DNA of 6,414 bases, taken from positions 1 to 6,414 of the forward strand of contig NZ_CALCYR010000162.1 in assembly GCF_937906425.1 (NCBI RefSeq). Reading direction: 5' to 3'. The notes below the pieces were generated by a model. That model did not search any database. It was not told the DNA's origin and saw only the letters and a list, made by a program, of their open reading frames with translations. The position numbers and the translations under genes were made by a program. Below, piece by piece: positions 1 to 4,937 of the stretch (position 1 is the first letter of the stretch; every line of letters starts with the position of its first letter). The stretch is from an uncultured Methanobrevibacter sp. GTDB lineage: Archaea > Methanobacteriota > Methanobacteria > Methanobacteriales > Methanobacteriaceae.

Positions 1-75
1 ATTAATTTTTATTAATTTTTATTAATTTTTATTAATTTTTATTAATTTTTATTAAATTTTATTAAATTTTATTAA
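1..75. repeat. 10-bp tandem repeat upstream of the methyltransferase gene
   Basis: The unit ATTAATTTTT occurs five times without change (1-50), then twice as ATTAAATTTT (51-70), and breaks off at ATTAAG (71-76). The array begins at the window edge, so it may be longer. The period is close to one turn of the DNA helix, which puts every T-tract on the same face; such phased tracts are known to bend DNA. The array fills the place where the promoter of the following gene should be. The same unit occurs twice more at 1806-1825. Confidence 0.9.
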
Positions 76-92
76 GTATTTTTTTAATTTAA

Positions 93-97
93 GGGGG
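93..97 (+). promoter_or_regulatory. Ribosome binding site of the methyltransferase gene
   Basis: Five G residues stand six bases before the ATG at 104, in otherwise pure A/T DNA. This supports the start at 104 rather than the in-frame ATG at 125, which lies inside the reading frame and has no such site before it. Confidence 0.7.
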
Positions 98-103
98 ATA
101 TTT

Positions 104-634
104 ATGATAAAACTCAGTTATGATATGAAGGTTTATAGACAGCATTTAAGGGAAGTCTTAAGAAAAACAGACAATGTAGTGGAATTGGGCTGTCATGTGG
201 GAAAAACAAGCGAAGTTATAATGTATAAGTTGACTACAGGTTCTCTCATAGGTCTTGACAACAGTCCAGAAGCTATTGAACCTATGGAAAGGCTTTCTAA
301 ATACAATGACAATTTCACTTTCATCAGTGGGGATGTCAGACTTCATGAAACATTGGAGACTGTAGCCAAAATGATTGACAGATGTGATGTTTTATCCATT
401 GATTTAGGTGGAGGATATCATCCAGACACTGTTTTTAAGGTTTTCTACATTTGGTCTTCAACCCTAAAGCCACGGGATGTTTTAATTAGAAATCAGGGAT
501 TGATTGATTTTGTAAATACTGCAGAGCTTGATGAGACCTTTTCTTCTAATGAGGGTTGGTTGGAAAGCTGTGGCAGTCAGGGAATTCCTCCCCAAGTTAG
601 GGAATTCAGTCTTTGGACAGATAAGATTGAATAA
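104..634 (+). CDS. Class I SAM-dependent methyltransferase, target unknown
   Basis: This 176-residue protein is a minimal Rossmann-type methyltransferase. The SAM-binding motif I is VVELGCHVGKTS (residues 25-36), a variant of the usual E/D-x-G-x-G-x-G. The acidic end of strand 2, which normally holds the ribose hydroxyls, is GLDNSPEAI (Asp52), and GDV at 76-78 fits the adenine-contacting loop. A distinctive IDLGGGYHPD segment (99-108) and LIRNQGLIDF (127-136) follow, where the catalytic region would be. No signal peptide or membrane segment is seen, so it should be cytoplasmic. There is no separate substrate-recognition domain, so RNA, protein or a small molecule could be the target. It stands alone on the forward strand and converges on the DUF4012-like gene. 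The fold assignment is firm; the substrate is unknown, and non-catalytic SAM binding cannot be excluded. Confidence 0.85.
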   Translation: MIKLSYDMKVYRQHLREVLRKTDNVVELGCHVGKTSEVIMYKLTTGSLIGLDNSPEAIEPMERLSKYNDNFTFISGDVRLHETLETVAKMIDRCDVLSIDLGGGYHPDTVFKVFYIWSSTLKPRDVLIRNQGLIDFVNTAELDETFSSNEGWLESCGSQGIPPQVREFSLWTDKIE

Positions 635-640
635 AAATAA

Positions 641-670
641 TATTTTTTAGTTTTTCTTTTTTTTTTATTT
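641..670 (+). terminator. T-tract terminator of the methyltransferase gene
   Basis: Starting seven bases after the stop codon there are runs of 6, 5 and 10 T (643-648, 651-655, 657-666), with no G/C-rich hairpin in front. Archaeal RNA polymerase is known to stop at such oligo-T tracts without a stem. The TTTTTTAGTTTTT core here also occurs in each of the three ~50-bp repeats that follow, so this may be a partial fourth copy. Confidence 0.6.
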
Positions 671-672
671 GC

Positions 673-825
673 GAAATGTGTTTTTATTTATTTTTTTTAG
701 TTTTTGTATTGTTTGAACATTAGAAATGTATTTTTATTTATTTTTTTAGTTTTTAGTATTGTTTAAACATAGAAATTGTATTTTTATTTGTATTTTTTTA
801 GTTTTTTGTATTGTTCGAATATTTA
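673..825. repeat. Three imperfect tandem copies of a ~50-bp unit
   Basis: The copies are 673-722 (50 bp), 723-771 (49 bp) and 772-825 (54 bp). Each begins with GAAAT, runs through a TTTTTATTT and a T-run ending in TAGTTTTT, then GTATTGTT, and ends with a GAACAT-like box (GTTTGAACAT, GTTTAAACAT, GTTCGAATAT). They lie between two converging genes. On the forward strand every copy supplies several T-tracts, so the array would act as a series of back-up terminators for the methyltransferase gene. No reading frame of note crosses them. Confidence 0.8.
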
Positions 826-832
826 CGAACTG

Positions 833-902
833 AACATTCATTTAAAAAAATAGTTCGTTAAAATTAATTAACGAACTTAAATCAAAATGAATGTTTTTTT
901 TT
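833..902. terminator. Nested inverted repeat, probable bidirectional terminator
   Basis: Two stems are nested. The outer arms are AACATTCATTT (833-843) and its exact complement at 885-895. The inner arms are AGTTCGTTAA (852-861) and its complement at 868-877, with a 6-base loop. Read forward, the outer stem runs into nine T (894-902), ending at the stop codon of the opposing gene. Read in reverse, the inner stem is followed by one A and then seven U (850-844), just after the DUF4012-like gene ends at 901. Each strand therefore has a stem followed by a U-tract. Stems are not strictly needed for archaeal termination, so the U-tracts may be the active part. Confidence 0.7.
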
Positions 903-1620
903 ATGATGCTAGGCTTTCGAATCCTTTAGTTGCAAGAAGTCTTTTGAATGAACCGTCAGGTCTCATAATAATGTTTCCATTATTGTATTCAGTTAAAGCT
1001 GATTGAATCATAGTTGCTTTTTTGTTAGGATCTTTAGCAGCCTGTGAAAGTGCTTTCACTAAAACCATAACTGCATCTGCTCTAGACATGGTTCCTGTAA
1101 CCCATCCATTGCTCTTGTATCCATTATAAGCATCATTTTCACGAATAATGTCTGCAGCGGTAAGGTTAGTTACTTCGCCATCAACTGTTAAAGGTCTTAT
1201 GGAATCAATGATATTATCCAATCCTTCATCATAGACTGCTACAACAGCATCTGCTTCAACTCCTTGTCTTGCAGCAACGATTTCCTTAGCATATTCCATA
1301 CCATCATCCGCTCCATACATCATACAGTCATGAAGCATCAGATTTCCACTCAGCCCTCCTGTTGCTGAAACTGAAGGGTGACTCATTCCGCCAGGATAAA
1401 CTGGAGTGTAATTGGCAAGGCTACCGTTTTCCAAATAGACCAAGTAAGCCATATCACAGCCTCCGCCACTTTGTTCATATTTGTCCAGAGCCAATACCAA
1501 AATGGTCTTGTCTTCCTGCGTCAAGTCGGGACTGCCTAAAAATATTTCTCCAATAACAAATCCAAACCATGCCAAAATCACGACAAGGATTGCTATAATA
1601 ATTTTTTTTCGTTTACTCAT
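901..1620 (-). CDS. Membrane-anchored DUF4012-like protein
   Basis: With the start at 1620 the protein has 239 residues. A lysine/arginine-rich tip (SKRKK) is followed by one hydrophobic segment at about residues 7-28, then a soluble domain. That pattern fits an inner anchor with the domain outside the cell; no signal-peptidase or lipobox site is seen. The core KTILVLALDKYEQ...GGCDMAYLVYLENGSLANYTPVYPGGM (about 38-79) resembles the DUF4012 proteins common in Methanobrevibacter, as I remember them. The domain is thought to be distantly like LytR-CpsA-Psr enzymes, but no catalytic role is established. A second block, SDAVVAVYDEGLDNIIDSI-like, lies at about 121-141. An ATG at 1638 is in frame but has no ribosome binding site, while AAGGA lies seven bases before 1620. 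The gene lies downstream of the flavoprotein gene on the same strand. A cell-surface role is inference only. Confidence 0.75.
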   Translation of the reverse strand: MSKRKKIIIAILVVILAWFGFVIGEIFLGSPDLTQEDKTILVLALDKYEQSGGGCDMAYLVYLENGSLANYTPVYPGGMSHPSVSATGGLSGNLMLHDCMMYGADDGMEYAKEIVAARQGVEADAVVAVYDEGLDNIIDSIRPLTVDGEVTNLTAADIIRENDAYNGYKSNGWVTGTMSRADAVMVLVKALSQAAKDPNKKATMIQSALTEYNNGNIIMRPDGSFKRLLATKGFESLAS

Positions 1621-1627
1621 ACTTATT

Positions 1628-1632
1628 TCCTT
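1628..1632 (-). promoter_or_regulatory. Ribosome binding site that decides the start at 1620
   Basis: AAGGA on the reverse strand lies seven bases before the ATG at 1620-1618. The competing in-frame ATG at 1638-1636 is preceded only by A/T sequence. Using the upstream start would place this site inside the coding region and add six residues (MGKEIS) before the basic tip. Confidence 0.65.
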
Positions 1633-1805
1633 TCCCATATTTTAAAATGATTAATAAATTATTAATAAAAATAAATTTTTATTTTTTTAATAGATTTATA
1701 ATAAAATTACATTATTATTTTTATTTTTATAGTTTATAAACTTAAAGTAATTTTTAATAATTTTTTTTAAAAATTAACTCCTTTTAGTTATATTTAGAAC
1801 TTTTT

Positions 1806-1825
1806 ATTAATTTTTATTAATTTTT
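1806..1825. repeat. Two further copies of the ATTAATTTTT unit
   Basis: Two exact head-to-tail copies of the same 10-bp unit found at 1-50 lie in the 1639-1880 gap, and the partial flanks TTTTT (1801-1805) and ATAATTTT follow the same phase. In DNA this A/T-rich a short match could arise by chance; two exact adjacent copies are suggestive, not proof, of a shared origin. The rest of the gap holds no gene and no run of more than five A on the forward strand, hence no clear U-tract terminator for the flavoprotein gene. Confidence 0.5.
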
Positions 1826-1880
1826 ATAATTTTATTTTTTTTTAGTTTCATTTTTTTATAAAAATTAATTATTAATATTA

Positions 1881-3203
1881 TTATTTCAAGCTATTTGCAG
1901 CTTCCTCTCCTGCAAGATAACCAGTTGAAAATGCAATCTGTAAATTGTATCCTCCAGTAGGTCCAGCAGGTTCCAAAACTTCCCCTGCAAAATAAAGCCC
2001 TTCCACAAATCTTGATTCAAGGGTTTTCGGATTGATCTCTTTTGAATTAACCCCTCCAATACTTACCTTGGCCAAATCAATTTCAAGTGATTCTATTTCA
2101 ATCGGAAGCCTTTTAAGGTTTTCAGCTATCTTATTCTTGTCCTTTTTAGTAATGTTGGCCATTGTTTTTTTAGGATTGATGTCTATTTTCATAAGGAAGT
2201 AATCAATGAAACTGTTTGGAAGGAATCTTTTCATATAATTGTTTATCTGAACTTTTCCATTGTTTGGAGTGTCCTTTGTAATCATTTCCTTGATGTCTTC
2301 CTCCCTAAGATCAGTGCAGAAGTCAATAGCAATCATTTTTGTGCATAATTCAAGATTCTCCAGTTCCTCCTTTTCCTTGAGATTTAGATTTTCGTCTAGA
2401 ATTGATATTTTTGACTTTTCAAGTAGTTTATTACTTAAGTCGATTATTGCAGGTCCTGTAAGGCCAAAGTGACTAATCAGAACATCTCCAACTTGGGAAA
2501 TCTTTTTCTTTTTGTCCTTAAATGATACTTCCACATTAGGTAGTGTCAATCCGCTAAGGCTTCTTAGAAGAAAGTCATCAACATTGAATGATGCAAGTCC
2601 AGGCTTTATGTCTGTAATGCTGTGATTCATTCTGGAGGCTATCCTATATCCATCTCCGCTTGAACCTGTATTCGGGTATGTGATTCCTCCTGTAGATACT
2701 ATAATCTTTGATGCATTTAATGATACTTTGTCATTTTCTATTTCAAATACCGGCTCCATATTTTCATTTAATTCATGTTCTATATCATTTGCATTGATTG
2801 GAGTCTCTCCATATATAGTTATCTCTAACTCTTCAATGTATTCTTCCAAAATGTCAAGAATGTCTCTTGCATCATCACTGTCTGGGAAAACTCTCTTATT
2901 GTCTTCCTGATGAAATTCAAGGTCCTTGTCTTCAAAGATTTTCAGTAGTTTATCTTGGGGGAGCGTGTATAATGCATGTTTTAGGAAGTTTTTGTTTTTA
3001 TTGTAGTAGTTTAATTGATCATGGATTGGAGTGTTGTTGGTTATGTTGCAACGGCCTCCTCCGGTTAAAAGAAGCTTTTTGCCTAAACTTTCATTCTTTT
3101 CCAGAATGCACACTGTTTTCGGACCTAATATCTGTGCAGCTCTGATTGCAGCCATCATGCCTGCAGGTCCCCCTCCTATAATTGCTACTTTATAATCTGT
3201 CAT
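1881..3203 (-). CDS. BaiN/HI0933-family FAD-dependent oxidoreductase
   Basis: The 440-residue protein opens with the dinucleotide-binding motif AIIGGGPAGMMAA (7-19; Gly10, Gly12, Gly15), and ILEKN ends strand 2 with Glu35, the expected ribose ligand of FAD. The family signature GKKLLLTGGGRCNITN (41-56) follows at once. TGGITYPNTGSSGDGY (171-186) is the second conserved block. The C-terminal FAD-contacting segment is GLYFAGEVLEPAGPTGGYNLQIAFSTGY (402-429). The middle of the chain, about 200-370, is the family's insert domain. It is somewhat longer than the usual ~400-420 residues. No membrane segment is seen, so it should be cytoplasmic. One clostridial relative (BaiN) acts in bile acid reduction, but most of the family, including archaeal members, has no known substrate; the bile acid role should not be carried over. 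The ribosome binding site AAGGT lies six bases before the ATG. Confidence 0.9.
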   Translation of the reverse strand: MTDYKVAIIGGGPAGMMAAIRAAQILGPKTVCILEKNESLGKKLLLTGGGRCNITNNTPIHDQLNYYNKNKNFLKHALYTLPQDKLLKIFEDKDLEFHQEDNKRVFPDSDDARDILDILEEYIEELEITIYGETPINANDIEHELNENMEPVFEIENDKVSLNASKIIVSTGGITYPNTGSSGDGYRIASRMNHSITDIKPGLASFNVDDFLLRSLSGLTLPNVEVSFKDKKKKISQVGDVLISHFGLTGPAIIDLSNKLLEKSKISILDENLNLKEKEELENLELCTKMIAIDFCTDLREEDIKEMITKDTPNNGKVQINNYMKRFLPNSFIDYFLMKIDINPKKTMANITKKDKNKIAENLKRLPIEIESLEIDLAKVSIGGVNSKEINPKTLESRFVEGLYFAGEVLEPAGPTGGYNLQIAFSTGYLAGEEAANSLK

Positions 3204-3209
3204 TTTATT

Positions 3210-3214
3210 ACCTT
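3210..3214 (-). promoter_or_regulatory. Ribosome binding site of the flavoprotein gene
   Basis: AAGGT on the reverse strand ends six bases before the ATG at 3203-3201, the normal archaeal spacing. It supports the full-length start. Confidence 0.55.
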
Positions 3215-3234
3215 GAATTGTTTTTAATCATTGA

Positions 3235-3246
3235 TTTTTATATATT
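3235..3246 (-). promoter_or_regulatory. Candidate TATA box of the flavoprotein gene
   Basis: AATATATAAAAA on the reverse strand is preceded by a purine-rich AAAATTAG that could serve as the TFB recognition element. A start about 25 bases downstream would give a leader of roughly 10-15 bases, just enough for the ribosome binding site. A second box, TTTATAAAA near 3270-3279, is an equal alternative with a longer leader. The call is weak because the surrounding DNA is nearly all A/T. Confidence 0.3.
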
Positions 3247-3337
3247 CTAATTTTTAAATCATTTCTGTTTTTTATAAAATAATTTAAAAATTATAATCTT
3301 TTAAAATTAGAAATTAAGTTTTTTTAATAAATTTTTT

Positions 3338-3379
3338 AAAAAAAGAAGAAAAATAAATAAAGAAAATTCTTTATTTATT
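3338..3379 (-). terminator. Terminator hairpin after aspS
   Basis: The arms AATAAATAAAGAA (3352-3364) and their exact complement (3367-3379) form a 13-bp inverted repeat with almost no spacer; in RNA the innermost pairs would open to make a loop. On the reverse strand the stem is followed by UUCUUC and then seven U (3344-3338). This stem-plus-U-tract order fits only transcription coming from aspS. The stop codon of aspS is about 135 bases upstream, so the transcript would have a long 3' end that includes the 20-bp repeats. Confidence 0.6.
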
Positions 3380-3430
3380 ATTGGTTTTAAACCTAGCTAT
3401 TGTTGATAACCAGTATTTTTTTTTATTTAA

Positions 3431-3510
3431 AACTATAAATTTTTGTTCTAAACTTTAAAATTTTGTTTTAAATTCATAAATTTTGTTTAAAACCATAAAT
3501 TTTTGTTTTA
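3431..3510. repeat. Four tandem copies of a 20-bp unit after aspS
   Basis: The copies are 3431-3450, 3451-3470, 3471-3490 and 3491-3510, with no gain or loss of a base between them. The shared pattern is AA-C-ATAAATTTTTGTTTTA, with TTTTGTT the most constant part. Copies 1 and 4 are the closest (AACTATAAAT/AACCATAAAT, then TTTTGTT). The array ends five bases from the aspS stop codon, so it is transcribed as the A-rich 3' untranslated region of aspS. No gene is present in 3204-3514; the rest of that gap holds the hairpin at 3352-3379 and upstream elements of the flavoprotein gene. Confidence 0.85.
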
Positions 3511-3514
3511 ATAC

Positions 3515-4837
3515 TTAAGGAGTTAATCTGTGTCTGTCTCTTGGGAAGAGAACAGTTTCCCTAATGTTTTCAACTCCAGTTAAAACCATAGCCAATCTGT
3601 CTGCACCGACACCCCAACCTGCGTGAGGAGCCATACCGTATTCGAATGCCTTAAGGTAACTTCCGAATCCAGCTGGGTTTAAGTCTCTTTCAATCATCTG
3701 TTCAACTAAAAGGTCATATTGGTGGACCCTGATAGAACCTGATGAGATTTCGAGGTTTTTGTACATTAAGTCAAATGCATGGCTGATTTCAGGTCTGTCT
3801 TCATAAGGCATTGCATAGAATGGTTTTATTGCAGAAGGCCAATCGGTTAAGAAGTAGAATCCTTCTTGAGTGTCTCCTAAAGCTTTTTCAGCTTCTCTGG
3901 ATAGGTCTTCTCCCCATTCCATATCGATTCCCTTAGAGTTGATGATGTCTACAGCGTCATCATATTTTACTTCTGGGAATGGTCCTTCAGGAATTGCAGC
4001 CAAATCATATTCAAGGATTTCAAGCTCTTTTGCACAGTTTTCCTTTGTGGATTGGAGAACAGCAGTAATCATTCCGTCCAATATTTTCATTACATCAACA
4101 TCATCTGCAAAGGAAACTTCACAATCTATTGAAACAGCTTCGTTTAAGTGTCTTAATGTGTCGTGCTCTTCAGCCCTGAAGATTTGACCGATTTCAAATA
4201 CCTTGTCGAATCCTGCACCCATCATCATTTGCTTGTATAATTGAGGGGATTGGCCAAGGAATGCTTCCTTTTCAAAGTATGTGATTGGGAAAAGTTCTGT
4301 TCCTCCTTCAGTAGCTGATGCCACAAGTTTAGGAGTGTTAATTTCAATCATGCCTTGTTCATCGAAATAGTTGCGAACTGTTTTAAACATGTTAGCTTTT
4401 ATCTTGAAGATTGAACTAACGTTTGCTTTTCTTAAATCAATAAATCTTGAGTTTAATCTGGTATCAATTTCAGCCTTGACTTTTTCGGTTGGATCCATTG
4501 GTAAAGGTTGTTTTGCAGGGTTTAGAATAGTTACTACTTCTGGAATGATTTCCACACCGTTTGGTGCTTTTCCTGCATCCTGTACAATACCCTTAACTGC
4601 AACTACAGATTCTTTTCTGAGAGCTCTTAAGTCCTCTAGGATTTCTGCGTCAACCTTTTTGCTTGGTGCGGTAATTTGTACAAGCCCATCTCTGTCTCTT
4701 ATGATTACAAAGATGATTCCACCTAAATCTCTAATTTCATGTACCCAACCCATTATAAGAACTTCTTCACCACTGATTTCAGGGTTTACGTCTTTTGAAT
4801 AATGAGTTCTTCTTAAATCGCCTAATAAGTATTCCAC
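3515..4837 (-). CDS. aspS: Aspartate--tRNA ligase, probably non-discriminating (Asp/Asn)
   Basis: This class IIb synthetase activates aspartate with ATP and loads it on tRNA(Asp). At 440 residues it matches the compact archaeal type (about 430-440) and lacks the bacterial insert domain. Residues 1 to ~105 are the anticodon-binding OB fold (GWVHEIRDLGGIIFVIIRD, 30-48). The catalytic core has motif 1 ending at Pro169, the flipping loop SATEGGTE (174-181), QSPQLYKQ (196-203) with the aspartate-binding Lys202, motif 2 FRAEEHDTLRHLNE (220-233, Arg221) and motif 3 GWGVGADRLAMVL (407-419, Arg414). His33 and Pro92 fall where enzymes that also charge tRNA(Asn) have His and Pro and where strict ones have Trp and Lys; this is from memory of work on methanogen and Thermococcus enzymes. 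The start is GTG, supported by GAGGT seven bases upstream. hisD lies 100 bases upstream on the same strand. Confidence 0.95.
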   Translation of the reverse strand: MEYLLGDLRRTHYSKDVNPEISGEEVLIMGWVHEIRDLGGIIFVIIRDRDGLVQITAPSKKVDAEILEDLRALRKESVVAVKGIVQDAGKAPNGVEIIPEVVTILNPAKQPLPMDPTEKVKAEIDTRLNSRFIDLRKANVSSIFKIKANMFKTVRNYFDEQGMIEINTPKLVASATEGGTELFPITYFEKEAFLGQSPQLYKQMMMGAGFDKVFEIGQIFRAEEHDTLRHLNEAVSIDCEVSFADDVDVMKILDGMITAVLQSTKENCAKELEILEYDLAAIPEGPFPEVKYDDAVDIINSKGIDMEWGEDLSREAEKALGDTQEGFYFLTDWPSAIKPFYAMPYEDRPEISHAFDLMYKNLEISSGSIRVHQYDLLVEQMIERDLNPAGFGSYLKAFEYGMAPHAGWGVGADRLAMVLTGVENIRETVLFPRDRHRLTP

Positions 4838-4937
4838 TTTATCGACCTCATTTTATAATATTTAAATTTTGTATTTTTATTAATATGAATTTTTAATTTT
4901 TAATTATTTTTTATAATCATTATGATTTTAATAAAAC
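4838..4937 (-). other. hisD-aspS spacer without a U-tract terminator
   Basis: On the reverse strand, going from hisD to aspS, the longest run of U would be four, and there is no stem followed by a U-tract. A 13-bp palindrome with one central base, AATCAT-T-ATGATT (4915-4927), lies just after hisD. TTATAAAAAAT near 4904-4914 could be a TATA box for a separate aspS promoter, giving a leader of about 40-50 bases. The gap is therefore consistent with either read-through from hisD or an independent promoter. Confidence 0.4.
4845..4849 (-). promoter_or_regulatory. Ribosome binding site supporting the GTG start of aspS
   Basis: GAGGT on the reverse strand is seven bases before the GTG at 4837-4835. 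The nearby ATG at 4851-4849 is out of frame with the synthetase and overlaps this site, so it is not the start. The next in-frame Met is residue 29, inside the OB fold. Confidence 0.7.

Noticed and set aside
158..346. Reverse-strand open frame of 62 codons
   Set aside because: It is antisense to the SAM-binding half of the methyltransferase and shows no start signal.
833..895. Outer arms seen as terminal inverted repeats of a tiny mobile element
   Set aside because: No flanking target-site duplication is visible, and the U-tracts on both sides explain the arms better as a terminator.
1748..1776. Inverted repeat TAATTTTTAA / TTAAAAATTA with a 9-base loop
   Set aside because: The arms are only A and T in an A/T-only gap, where 10-bp matches arise often, and no U-tract follows on the coding strand.
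1777..1786. AAAGGAGTT on the reverse strand, like a strong ribosome binding site
   Set aside because: No ATG, GTG or TTG follows at a usable distance and stop codons crowd every frame, so no small gene can be supported.
2867..3145. Forward-strand open frame of 92 codons rich in Cys and aromatic residues
   Set aside because: It lies wholly opposite the conserved N-terminal FAD-binding part of the flavoprotein and has no ribosome binding site.
4371..4802. Forward-strand open frame of 143 codons
   Set aside because: It is the antisense of the well-conserved AspS OB fold; its hydrophobic composition is what antisense of such codons gives.
4888..4912. AATTTTT repeated two to three times in the hisD-aspS spacer
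   Set aside because: Only two exact 7-bp copies in nearly pure A/T DNA; not distinguishable from chance.
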